Made by a program: the position numbers and the translations under genes. A model generated the notes under the pieces. It ran no database searches. It was not told where the DNA came from and worked only from the letters and a program-made list of their open reading frames with translations. 37,197 bases of DNA, from positions 1 to 37,197 of the forward strand of contig BJGE01000014.1 of assembly GCA_014190275.1 (NCBI GenBank), read 5' to 3'. Shown in pieces: positions 27,992 through 36,027 of this stretch (position 1 is the stretch's first letter; every line of letters begins with the position of its first letter). Origin of the DNA: Actinomycetes bacterium (GTDB taxonomy: Bacteria; Actinomycetota; Actinomycetes; S36-B12).

Positions 27992-28773
27992 ACGGCATCC
28001 GTCAGTCGGGTGATGCGCTGGGCAGCGATCACGACAGTGAAGCTAACTAGGAGCAGTAGCGCAGCCAGCGCGTTGATTTCCGGCGTCACGCCGAAGCGCA
28101 CCATCGAATAGATGACTATCGGCAGAGTCGGAGTCGCCGGTCCATCGGTGAAGAAGGCGATGACGAATTCATCAAGGGACAGGGTGAAAACCAATAGCGC
28201 CCCGGCCACTATCGCTGGCAGCAGCGTGGGCACGGTTATCTTGAAGAAGGTGGTAACCGCATTTGCCCCTAAATCACCCGAGGCCTCCTCCAAGCTCGGA
28301 TCATTTTGCCCTAGGCGTGCCGTCACCACGGCGGCTACGAATGCCATCCCGAAGACCACGTGCGCAAGAAGCACCGAATGCAACCCGAGGGTCATGCCAA
28401 TCGCACTGAAGAGCACGAGCAGCCCGATGGCAAGTGCGAGGTCGGGGATGATCGCCGGGGTTAGCGAGTAAGCCTCAAGGAGCGCCGAACGGGTGAACCG
28501 CGAGAGGCCGATAGCTAACAACGTCCCGAGGATGGTGGCTAAAATGGTGGCACCAACCGCCACGATTAACGTGTTTATCAAACCCTGCCGCACCGCGGTG
28601 TCCGACGCCAAGACGCCGTACCACCTGGTGCTGAACCCACCCCACGAAAATGGCTGTTTACTCCCATTGAATGACATCACGACGACGACCACCAAAGGCA
28701 GGTACAAGAACACGAAAGTCAGCAGAAATGGCAGACGCAGCCAGCCGAGATTACGCACGGGCGCCACGCCCAT
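27988..28773 (-). CDS. potC: Polyamine ABC importer, permease subunit PotC
   Basis: A 261-residue permease with six hydrophobic segments. The cytoplasmic coupling motif reads EEASGDLGANAVTTFFKITV, the EAA-loop form of PotC/PotI. SLDEFVIAFFTDGPATPTLP is typical of the C subunit. The start is uncertain: ATG 28773 overlaps potB by 23 nt, and in-frame GTG codons follow shortly, one giving an 8-nt overlap. Confidence 0.9.
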   Translation of the reverse strand: MGVAPVRNLGWLRLPFLLTFVFLYLPLVVVVVMSFNGSKQPFSWGGFSTRWYGVLASDTAVRQGLINTLIVAVGATILATILGTLLAIGLSRFTRSALLEAYSLTPAIIPDLALAIGLLVLFSAIGMTLGLHSVLLAHVVFGMAFVAAVVTARLGQNDPSLEEASGDLGANAVTTFFKITVPTLLPAIVAGALLVFTLSLDEFVIAFFTDGPATPTLPIVIYSMVRFGVTPEINALAALLLLVSFTVVIAAQRITRLTDAV

Positions 28774-29653
28774 TAATTCGGCGCGCCACCATCGCCTGAA
28801 CCGCGAATAACCCAGCGAGGAATAGCACCATCACCAACGCGAGAACTGCGCCAAATGGCCAGTCGCGCGCTTTTAGGAATTGATCCCGGATCAGGTTCCC
28901 GACCATCACCGTCTTACCGCCCCCGAGTAACTCCGGCACGATGAAATTCCCCAGGCTCGGCACGAATACGAAAATCGCCCCGATCATCGTGCCCGGCAGG
29001 GTCAGCGGCAACGTGACGGTGACGAAACTCCGGAACTTACTGGCACCTAGATTCGTGGCTGCTTCCAGCAGTGAGCGGTCCAGGCGTTCGATTGACGCAT
29101 ATACCGGCAAGATCATCAATGGCAAATACGCGTACAGCAGGCCCGCGATAACCGCACCTCGGGTGTAGAGCATTTCCAGGGGTTCAGCAATCAAGCCCAA
29201 GCTTTCCAATGTCTTATTGACCGGACCCTGCGAATTCAAGAGCACGATCCAGGCATAAGTGCGGATCAAGAAGTTGGTCCAAAATGGCAGCACGACGAGA
29301 ACAAGTGCAACCGTGCGCCACCTGGCAGGGAGTTTGGTAATGGCGTACGCCGTCGGGTAGCCGATCAGTAGCGCCAGCAGGGTCGTAACCGAGGCGATGA
29401 AGATCGAATTCCACAGCACTCGAAGGTAAATGGGGTCAAGGGCTCGTGCGAAGTTTTCCAAGGTGACCGGGAACTCGACCCCGCCGAATCGGCCACGGGT
29501 CAAGAAAGCGTATGAAACGACCAGCAGGATTGGGATGGTCATGAATGCTGTCACGTAGAGCAGCCCGGGACCAAGAAACACCGTACGCGCCCCAAGGGCG
29601 CGGCGCTTGGTTGCGCCGCGCCCTTGGGCGACAGTGGAAGCCATCGAACTCAC
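28751..29653 (-). CDS. potB: Polyamine ABC importer, permease subunit PotB
   Basis: A 300-residue permease with six membrane segments. EAATNLGASKFRSFVTVTLP is the EAA coupling loop. LPFWTNFLIRTYAWIVLLNS and VPSLGNFIVPELLGGGKT are diagnostic of PotB. The GTG at 29651-29653 follows potD by 3 nt; ATG at the fourth codon is an alternative. Confidence 0.9.
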   Translation of the reverse strand: MSSMASTVAQGRGATKRRALGARTVFLGPGLLYVTAFMTIPILLVVSYAFLTRGRFGGVEFPVTLENFARALDPIYLRVLWNSIFIASVTTLLALLIGYPTAYAITKLPARWRTVALVLVVLPFWTNFLIRTYAWIVLLNSQGPVNKTLESLGLIAEPLEMLYTRGAVIAGLLYAYLPLMILPVYASIERLDRSLLEAATNLGASKFRSFVTVTLPLTLPGTMIGAIFVFVPSLGNFIVPELLGGGKTVMVGNLIRDQFLKARDWPFGAVLALVMVLFLAGLFAVQAMVARRINGRGARA

Positions 29654-29656
29654 TAA

Positions 29657-30766
29657 CTAGTTAGAGGTGACCTCGGTGGCGATTTTCGTGTACTTCGAAT
29701 TATCGACTCCGACATCGACAACGACTTCCTCCTTGAGTAGGTCTGCCGCTGACATCCCCATATTCGGGTAGGCCGCAGCCAAGGCTGCCCCAACCTGATC
29801 CATTGCGGCCTTGTTAGGCACCTTGTAGAGGATGTTCTCGGCAACCCAGGCATGGTTCGCCGGGTCGAGGATGAAGTTGATGAAGGCATGTGCCGCCTCC
29901 TTGTTTTTCGACGTCTTCAAGATCACCATGGTGTCCGACCAAAGGTCACTGCCCTCCTTCGGCACCACGAACTTGATGTTCGGGTCTTCGGCGATGCCGT
30001 AGTTGCACCAGCCATCCCAGGCCACCGACATGACCGCCTCACCCGAAACCAGCCGGGAGAAGTAAGTGGTGTCGTCATAGGCCAACAGATTTGGCTTCGC
30101 CGCAATCAGCAGATCCTTCGCCTCTTGGAGTTGCGCATCGTCGGTGGTGTTAATCGAGTAGCCCAAGGACTTCAAGGCCGGCAGCAAGAGCCAGCGCTCA
30201 GTGGCAAGCGCCGTGATCTTGCCCTTGGTCTCATCCGACGGCTTTAAGATGTCATTCCAGCTGTCAGGTGCCTTGCTCACCAAATCGCTGCGGTAGCAGA
30301 TGCCTGTCGTGCCCCAGGTGTAGGGAACCGAGAAGACATTGCCCTTATCGAAAGCCAGTTGCGTTGCCTCCGGCGACAAGTTCTTCATGTTCGCGATCAA
30401 ATCGGGCTGAATCGGCTCAAGTAGCCCGGCGTCGTTTAACGCCTGGGCGTATTGGCCCGAGACAAATGCCACGTCAATACCTGAATCACCACCTGCCGTC
30501 AGCTTGCCCATGATCTCTTCGTTGGTCGCGTGGTTGGCGATCGTCAATGGTGCACCAACGGCCCCTTGGAACTTGGCCGGGAGATCCTCTGGGTAATAGC
30601 CAGCCCAGTTCGAGACCGTAAGGCTCTGCTTGGTGAGGTCAGCATTTGGATCCAGTGCGGCGGGCGCACTGCTGCTGCCACCACATGCCGCCAGCAGCAG
30701 GGCCGCGCTGGCCGCGACTGCCCCAACAGCACCCATCCTGCCCATCCTTTTTGCACTTTCTCGCAT
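29657..30766 (-). CDS. potD: Polyamine-binding lipoprotein (PotD/PotF-like)
   Basis: A 369-residue solute-binding lipoprotein. The signal ends in lipobox LLAAC (Cys near residue 28), followed by a GGSSSAPAA linker. LTVSNWAGYYPEDLPAKFQ is the typical PotD/PotF opening. NHATNEEIMGKL, VPYTWGTTGICYRSD and SVAWDGWCNYGIA line the expected polyamine pocket with Trp and acidic residues. It delivers substrate to PotBC. I chose ATG 30766 because AGGAG sits 7 nt upstream; the upstream GTG at 30787 would add seven residues. Confidence 0.9.
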   Translation of the reverse strand: MRESAKRMGRMGAVGAVAASAALLLAACGGSSSAPAALDPNADLTKQSLTVSNWAGYYPEDLPAKFQGAVGAPLTIANHATNEEIMGKLTAGGDSGIDVAFVSGQYAQALNDAGLLEPIQPDLIANMKNLSPEATQLAFDKGNVFSVPYTWGTTGICYRSDLVSKAPDSWNDILKPSDETKGKITALATERWLLLPALKSLGYSINTTDDAQLQEAKDLLIAAKPNLLAYDDTTYFSRLVSGEAVMSVAWDGWCNYGIAEDPNIKFVVPKEGSDLWSDTMVILKTSKNKEAAHAFINFILDPANHAWVAENILYKVPNKAAMDQVGAALAAAYPNMGMSAADLLKEEVVVDVGVDNSKYTKIATEVTSN

Positions 30767-30806
30767 TTGCTGGCTCCTATCCGGCACACCGGGCGCCGAC
30801 TTTGTA

Positions 30807-30826
30807 GCCGGGCTAGCTCGCCCGGC
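30807..30826 (-). other. GC-rich hairpin in the pot operon leader
   Basis: GCCGGGC pairs with GCCCGGC around a 6-nt loop, about 40 nt upstream of the potD start. It lies within the presumed 5' leader. It could affect mRNA stability or attenuation; it has no U-run. Confidence 0.4.
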
Positions 30827-30911
30827 AATGGTTGAGCGTTACACACGAATGCAAGAACTGCAAGCACTTTTGGCTATGGTATGCAAATATTTATCTGATT
30901 TTCCTGAATTT

Positions 30912-30944
30912 GGATTTAAGAGTGAATCCGGATCGCTAGAGTGA
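30912..30944. promoter_or_regulatory. tetR promoter with operator-like repeats
   Basis: GGATT (30912-30916) and AATCC (30925-30929) form an inverted repeat. AGAGTGA occurs twice (30919-30925 and 30938-30944), 19 bp apart. TAGAGT (30937-30942) fits the -10 consensus 9 nt before the tetR ATG, predicting a nearly leaderless message. These repeats between tetR and the divergent pot operon are candidate binding sites of the TetR protein. Confidence 0.4.
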
Positions 30945-30951
30945 CCAAGCC

Positions 30952-31578
30952 ATGGCCAAATCCACCGGGCGGGAGTCCCGTCAAAAAAGTGCCAAGCGCG
31001 CCGACCTCCTAGAGGCGGCGCAACGGGCCATGGCCGAACATGGCACCGCTGTCCGCCTAAATCAAGTCGCCGAGCACGCCGGGATGACTTCGGGGGCGAT
31101 CCTGTACCACTACCCCGACCTCCAGGACTTACTGGTCGATGCAAATCGCGCCGGCATGGAGCGCTTCTATACCGAACGCCTCGCCGCCCTCGAAGGCATC
31201 AGCGACCCGGCTGAGCGACTCACCGTCACCATCACCTCCGGATTGCCACTTGGGCAAGAGGATGAGGAAGTTCGCCTGCTGTGTGCTCTTGGTGGTGAGG
31301 CGGCGCGAAATACTATCTACGCGGTGCTGCTTACCGCCTTATTTGATCGGCAGGTTGCGATGTACCAGACCCTGCTCGACACCGGTGCCTTACAAGGAGT
31401 CTTCAAGCTTGCCGCAGACTCACTCACCATCGCCCGAAACCTCGTTGCCCTCGAAGACGCCTACGGCTATCGCATCATGGCCAGCCACCCCACTTTGGAT
31501 CATGAAGTAGCTGCCCAGCTCATCCTTGATTACGCCCGCTTAGCAACCAACCACCCGCTCCCCGTGGAGAACACATGA
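30952..31578 (+). CDS. TetR-family transcriptional regulator
   Basis: A 208-residue regulator. The DNA-binding helix-turn-helix is at about 17-63: KRADLLEAAQRAMAEHGTAV, then RLNQVAEHAGMTSGAILYHY, with the TetR-typical tyrosine-histidine-tyrosine at the end of the recognition helix. The rest is a helical ligand/dimer domain. It heads an operon with the glycosyltransferase (4-nt ATGA overlap) and is divergent from potD. It may control either unit, or both; the ligand is unknown. Confidence 0.87.
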   Translation: MAKSTGRESRQKSAKRADLLEAAQRAMAEHGTAVRLNQVAEHAGMTSGAILYHYPDLQDLLVDANRAGMERFYTERLAALEGISDPAERLTVTITSGLPLGQEDEEVRLLCALGGEAARNTIYAVLLTALFDRQVAMYQTLLDTGALQGVFKLAADSLTIARNLVALEDAYGYRIMASHPTLDHEVAAQLILDYARLATNHPLPVENT

Positions 31579-32891
31579 CAACGACACCAAAAACCATCCT
31601 CTTCATGCCGGAGTCCGCCTACGGCCCTACCAACCAATGCATCGGCATCGGGAAAGTCCTCCTCGAACGCGGCCACCGGGTGGTGTTCGCCGCCGAGGCC
31701 TCCTGGAAGGGCAAGTTGACGGCGCTGGGCTTCGAGGAGGATCTCGTCGACCTGGCTCCCCCGCCCGACACCGATGTCGAGCAAGATGCCGGTCAGTTTT
31801 GGAAGGATTTCATTCGTGATACCTCACCAGAGTTTCGCAAGCCCACCATTGAGCAGCTGTCAACCTTCATGCTGCCCACCTGGCAGGCCCTAATTGACGG
31901 TGCAAAGTTCTGCGAACCGCAACTAAAGCGAATCCTCGAGCGTGTTCGGCCCGATGTCGTCGTAGAGGACAACGTGCTGTGCTTCCCGGCCTTGATGACC
32001 GCCGGAGTCCCGTTCGTCCGCATTGTCTCCTGCAACCCACTTGAGATAACCGGGCCAAATATCGCCCCCGCGTACTCGGGTTACCCAGCCGGTGACCGCA
32101 GTGAATGGGATGCATTTCGCGCGGCATACGACCGCACCCACCGAGCCACCTGGGCTGACTTCAACGAGTGGGTGATCGAGCAGGGGGCAGCACCTCTGCC
32201 CGATCTGCAGTTCATCCATGAATCTGCGGATGCGAATCTGTATGTGTTCCCGAAGGAGGCGGATTACACCAGCGATCGACCACTTGATCCCACCTGGCAC
32301 CGGATGGACTCCAGCGTCCGCGAGACCGACCAGGACTTTGAGCTGCCGGAGCTCGCGCGCAATCGACCAGCTGGCAGCGCCTTGATCTACCTATCGCTGG
32401 GATCACTCGGCAGCGCCGACGTGGATCTAATGAAGCGGTTGGTTGAGGTACTCGGCCGAACCCCACATCGCTACATCGTCAGCAAGGGCCCACAGCATGA
32501 AGCTTTTGAGTTGGCCGACAACATGGTCGGCATGGAGTTCCTGCCCCAGACCAAGGTCATCCCCCAATTGGACCTGGTGATAACCCACGGTGGCAACAAC
32601 ACCACCACCGAATCACTTCACTTCGGCAAGCCGATGATCTTGCTCCCCCTGTTCTGGGATCAATATGACAATGCGCAGCGCATGGACGAACTCGGCTTCG
32701 GGGTTCGACTTTCGACCTACGCATTCACCGATCAGGAAATGTTTGATGCGCTGGACAAACTGCTCGGTGACGAAAAACTGCGCGCCCAGCTCACCAAGAA
32801 TGGTGCCGCTATTCGCGAACGCGACGGGCTGCGGGCGGGCGCCGACGTCATCGAGGCCGTTGTGCTCAAGGCGGCCGGCCTACCCGCGTGA
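31575..32891 (+). CDS. GT1-family (UGT/MGT-like) glycosyltransferase
   Basis: A 438-residue GT-B enzyme. The N-terminal acceptor lobe starts TILFMPESAYGPTNQCIGIG and GHRVVFAAEASW. The donor lobe has LIYLSLGSLGSADVDLMKRL and the sugar-nucleotide motif VITHGGNNTTTESLHFGKP (about 335-353), then LPLFWDQYDNAQRMDELGFG, as in macrolide and UDP-sugar glycosyltransferases. It would transfer a sugar from a nucleotide donor to a small hydrophobic acceptor; neither is known. It is tightly coupled to TetR upstream and the kinase downstream. Confidence 0.87.
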   Translation: MTTTPKTILFMPESAYGPTNQCIGIGKVLLERGHRVVFAAEASWKGKLTALGFEEDLVDLAPPPDTDVEQDAGQFWKDFIRDTSPEFRKPTIEQLSTFMLPTWQALIDGAKFCEPQLKRILERVRPDVVVEDNVLCFPALMTAGVPFVRIVSCNPLEITGPNIAPAYSGYPAGDRSEWDAFRAAYDRTHRATWADFNEWVIEQGAAPLPDLQFIHESADANLYVFPKEADYTSDRPLDPTWHRMDSSVRETDQDFELPELARNRPAGSALIYLSLGSLGSADVDLMKRLVEVLGRTPHRYIVSKGPQHEAFELADNMVGMEFLPQTKVIPQLDLVITHGGNNTTTESLHFGKPMILLPLFWDQYDNAQRMDELGFGVRLSTYAFTDQEMFDALDKLLGDEKLRAQLTKNGAAIRERDGLRAGADVIEAVVLKAAGLPA

Positions 32892-33994
32892 AGCCGGTGC
32901 GCGGGGTTAACCCAGGTGATGCCGATCAGCTGGTTGCGGCATTGGTTGCTGGGCGGGCGCCTAACCTCGATGAGGCCATCACGGTCTGGTACGCCGAACC
33001 GGCTGCCGGTGAACGCGAGATCACGGTGGATCAGACCAATAGATCAGTGGTGGTTGGTGAGCGGGCGGTGGTCAAATGGCTACTGCATACCGATCCCGCC
33101 GGGCACCCCGCGCCGGCCCGACTGCAGGCGCTGGTTGACGCCGGCTTCACCGCGATGCCTCGGCCCTGGGGCCTACTGCACCAACGCAACACCCAAAGCG
33201 GAGCCTTGCAACTAACCGCGATCGTCACCGAATATCTGCCGGGCACCCAGGACGGTTGGGAGTGGGCGGTCGAAGATGTGCGAGCCCATGTGCGCGGGGC
33301 GGAGTCCGGCGCGCTCAGCGCCCCCATCGAGCTCGGGGTAATTACCGCGCAAATGCATCTGGCTTTCGCGCGCACCGGTGTCGACACTGCTACGGCTGCC
33401 CAGGTTCACGAGTGGTGCGCAACCGCAGAAAGTGATCTCGCGGAGGCACTTGAATTGATCGATGGCGCCGAGGGCCAACGCCTGCGTGCGCTGGCTACTC
33501 GCATCGAGAAGGCTTTACGGCCATTGGCAGGTTGCGTTGGAACCCCACTTATTGACGTGCACGGTGACCTGCATATCGGGCAGTGGCTGCGTACTGCGAA
33601 GCCATCTGCCTACAGCGTTATTGACTTCGACGGCAACCCACTGCAAAGTGCACTAAAGCGAATGCAACGCCAACCCGCGGCCCGAGATGTGGCCGGCATG
33701 CTCGCATCACTTGACCATGTGGGGCGCGTGGTGATTTATCGAACCCCCGGTGTTGACGCGGCTGCGGTGGCAGCATGGATCGCCGTGGCGCAGGAGATGT
33801 TCCTTATGACCTATCGAGGCGAGCTCAGCAAAGGCCGGGCCGCTTACCTGCTCGATGAGCGACTACTCGGTGCCTTCTTGGTGCAACAGGAGTGCCGCGA
33901 GTTCGTCTACTCGGTGCGGCATCTGCCGCATTGGCGATATGTTCCAGATGCTGCATTACCCGCCCTCTTGGATCGATTGGAAACCCCGGCATGA
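32888..33994 (+). CDS. APH/maltokinase-fold sugar kinase, possibly glucosamine kinase
   Basis: A 368-residue kinase of the aminoglycoside phosphotransferase fold. Lys63 (AVVKWLL) is the likely ATP lysine. VHGDLHIGQWLRT (224-236) carries catalytic Asp227, and VIDFDGNP (244-251) the metal-binding Asp246 and Asp248. QPAARDVAGMLASLDHV is the block shared with maltokinases and the actinobacterial glucosamine kinases. The pairing with a SIS-domain sugar-phosphate protein favours an amino-sugar substrate. GTG 32888 overlaps the glycosyltransferase stop (GTGA). True aminoglycoside resistance is unlikely, given the maltokinase-like blocks. Confidence 0.75.
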   Translation: MKPVRGVNPGDADQLVAALVAGRAPNLDEAITVWYAEPAAGEREITVDQTNRSVVVGERAVVKWLLHTDPAGHPAPARLQALVDAGFTAMPRPWGLLHQRNTQSGALQLTAIVTEYLPGTQDGWEWAVEDVRAHVRGAESGALSAPIELGVITAQMHLAFARTGVDTATAAQVHEWCATAESDLAEALELIDGAEGQRLRALATRIEKALRPLAGCVGTPLIDVHGDLHIGQWLRTAKPSAYSVIDFDGNPLQSALKRMQRQPAARDVAGMLASLDHVGRVVIYRTPGVDAAAVAAWIAVAQEMFLMTYRGELSKGRAAYLLDERLLGAFLVQQECREFVYSVRHLPHWRYVPDAALPALLDRLETPA

Positions 33995-34944
33995 ATCCCG
34001 AGTTGTTCGCAGCCGATCTGCAGCAAAAACCAGCAGCGCTTCGCGGCCTCGCCGACCAGCTCTCGGGCGAGAACCCCTGGGCGAACATCACCCCGGCGAA
34101 CCAACTGGTGTTCCTCGGCATGGGCTCATCCCACTATGCCAATAGTGTTGCGGCCGCCCGCTTACGCTGCGCCGGCATCAGCGCGGTGGCTGAGCTCGCG
34201 AGCAGCGATCTCCTGCCAAAGGTCACCGCGGGCACCGTGGTAATCGCCGTCTCTGCCTCCGGTGGCTCGGTTGAGACCTTATCGGCGCTCGAGCATTACC
34301 AGGGCAGTGCTCGCACCATCGCCCTGACGAACACGGTTGGGTCGAAGATCACCGACCTGACTGAATCTTCGGTGTTAATGCAAGCCCATGACGAAAAAGG
34401 TGGGGTTGCCTGCCGCTCGTTTCAGCACACCCTCGCTCTCCTCCTCGCGTTGCAGTGTCACCTCGTTGGCGGACGTGACGTTCCTTGGCTCCTGCGGGCG
34501 AGCGCTGACGCCACCGAGGATCTACTTGACCGCAGTCCCCAGTGGCTGGCGAATATCAGCGAACTGCTGTTGGGGCCGCAGGGTACCCACGTGGTCGCGC
34601 CGGCTCGTCGATTCAGCTCTGCCCAGCAGTCGGCGCTGATGCTGCGCGAAGGCCCGCGCCTTGCCGCGGTTGCCTGCGAGACGGGTGATTGGAGCCACGT
34701 GGATGTCTACCTGACCAAGAGCACCGATTACCGCATGCTGCTGCTTACCGGGTCGGCGTGGGAACCGCAGTTGCTGCGTTGGGTCACCGAGCGAGGCTCA
34801 ACGGTGGTCGCAGTCGGCCAAGAGCTGCCTGCGGCTTCAGCTAGCCTGCGCTATCGCGGCGATGAGAACGACGACGTCAAACTGCTAACCGAGACCCTGG
34901 TCGCTGAATTGGTAGCCCAGCAGCTTTGGGCGTCTACGACTTGA
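33991..34944 (+). CDS. SIS-domain sugar-phosphate isomerase/deaminase-like protein
   Basis: A 317-residue protein with two SIS subdomains, like the isomerase half of GlmS but without the glutaminase half. FLGMGSSHYANSVAA (41-55) and AVSASGGSVETLSAL (86-100) are the phosphosugar-binding loops. TNTVGSKITDLTESSVLMQA and EKGGVACRSFQHTLALLLAL match the GlmS/AgaS-type core. It probably acts on an amino sugar 6-phosphate, for instance deaminating glucosamine-6-phosphate made by the kinase. The ATG overlaps the kinase stop (ATGA). It ends the operon and overlaps the convergent xthA by 11 nt. Confidence 0.8.
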   Translation: MNPELFAADLQQKPAALRGLADQLSGENPWANITPANQLVFLGMGSSHYANSVAAARLRCAGISAVAELASSDLLPKVTAGTVVIAVSASGGSVETLSALEHYQGSARTIALTNTVGSKITDLTESSVLMQAHDEKGGVACRSFQHTLALLLALQCHLVGGRDVPWLLRASADATEDLLDRSPQWLANISELLLGPQGTHVVAPARRFSSAQQSALMLREGPRLAAVACETGDWSHVDVYLTKSTDYRMLLLTGSAWEPQLLRWVTERGSTVVAVGQELPAASASLRYRGDENDDVKLLTETLVAELVAQQLWASTT

Positions 34945-35746
34945 AAGTCACCGTCAGCGGGGCGTGATCACTCCACCGCTCGGCGTAGGTGGGTGCCTTG
35001 CCGACCACCGCGGCCACCGCCTTACCGGCTAAGCCCGGGGTCGCGATCACATAGTCGATGCGCCAGCCCCCATCGGTGTCGAACCCGCGCCCGCGCCACG
35101 ACCACCAGGTGTAGGGGCCGGGGCCGTCACCACCGAGGGTGCGCCCCAGGTCAACCCACTGCTTGGCGAACCAGCGATCCAGGTACTCGCGCTCTTGCTC
35201 CAAGAACCCAGCGCGGCCGCGATTACCGCGCCAATTCTTGATATCAACCTCATGGTGGGCGATATTGAAATCACCGCAGACCACCACCTCGCCACCTCCA
35301 CGCGCAGCTCGCGCACGCAATGCCTTCAGACGGGCATCCATCGCTGCGAGGAACTCATACTTATCAACTTGCCTAGGAGTGTCGGCTTCACCGGTATGGA
35401 CATAAACCGAGGCCACGGTCAGCGGCCCGCCCTTGGTTTCGAGGTCGACTTCGATCCACCGCCCGGAGTTCGCCAGCACCGGATCCTTCAGCACCGCGCG
35501 CACCTCGGTCGGGCTGCTGCGGGTCAAGATCGCAACCCCCGCGCGACCAAGCTGCGGTGCCGGTGCGTGGGCGACATGCCAACCGTGCAATGGCGAGTCG
35601 GCGAGAGTGGCATGGAGTTGCTCGTGGGTTGCCCTTACCTCTTGCAGGCAAATCACATCGGGTTTCGCCTCGGCCAGCCAGTCCAGGCCACCGCGGCGAT
35701 GGGCCGCGCGCACGCCGTTGACGTTGACCGTCACCACACTGAGCAT
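34934..35746 (-). CDS. xthA: Exodeoxyribonuclease III / AP endonuclease
   Basis: A 270-residue EEP-family nuclease for base excision repair. VNVNGVRAA near the start carries the metal-binding Asn, ICLQEVRA the Glu, VYVHTGE the active-site region, VVCGDFNIAH the Asp/Asn, and ERWSDHAPLTV ends with the catalytic Asp-His. I chose the ATG at 35746, giving MLSVVTVNVNG. A TTG at 35761 would overlap the upstream stop by 8 nt and is possible. It follows a small gene and the PPTase in an operon. Confidence 0.92.
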   Translation of the reverse strand: MLSVVTVNVNGVRAAHRRGGLDWLAEAKPDVICLQEVRATHEQLHATLADSPLHGWHVAHAPAPQLGRAGVAILTRSSPTEVRAVLKDPVLANSGRWIEVDLETKGGPLTVASVYVHTGEADTPRQVDKYEFLAAMDARLKALRARAARGGGEVVVCGDFNIAHHEVDIKNWRGNRGRAGFLEQEREYLDRWFAKQWVDLGRTLGGDGPGPYTWWSWRGRGFDTDGGWRIDYVIATPGLAGKAVAAVVGKAPTYAERWSDHAPLTVTFKS

Positions 35747-35753
35747 TACCGGC

Positions 35754-36023
35754 TCACGCAATCCGAAGGGTAATCACTTGACCGGTCACCGCTGTCACCG
35801 CGGCCAGCAGCGCATCACTATGACGGGCATCGGTGCTGAGCGGGTAAGTCTGGCTTTGGTCAAAACGCTGCGGATCGGAGAAGTCGATCGTCAGTACGTC
35901 ATCGTCGAGTGACACCAACCGTGCGTCGAAGTAGAGCAGCCAAGCGACCCGGCTTTGGGATTCCAGATAGAACAGCACGTCATTCCACCGTGCTTTCAGG
36001 GCCGCTAGTTCATCCGCAGACAT
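35754..36023 (-). CDS. Small protein resembling a DnaX (tau) C-terminal segment
   Basis: An 89-residue protein. LKARWNDVLFYLESQSRVAW then VSLDDDVLTIDFSDPQRFD resembles the W-x-x-V-L-x-x-(6-8)-R-x-x-W...LTLGF pattern of the conserved C-terminal region of actinobacterial DNA polymerase III gamma/tau. It has no ATPase domain, and no dnaX or recR is in the window. The similarity is from memory and modest. It lies 4 nt after the PPTase stop and just before xthA, so the three are probably co-transcribed. Confidence 0.6.
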   Translation of the reverse strand: MSADELAALKARWNDVLFYLESQSRVAWLLYFDARLVSLDDDVLTIDFSDPQRFDQSQTYPLSTDARHSDALLAAVTAVTGQVITLRIA

Positions 36024-36027
36024 AGTT

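Noticed and set aside
32888-33994. Aminoglycoside resistance phosphotransferase
   Set aside because: The fold is shared, but the conserved blocks match maltokinase/glucosamine-kinase proteins and the neighbours are sugar-phosphate enzymes.
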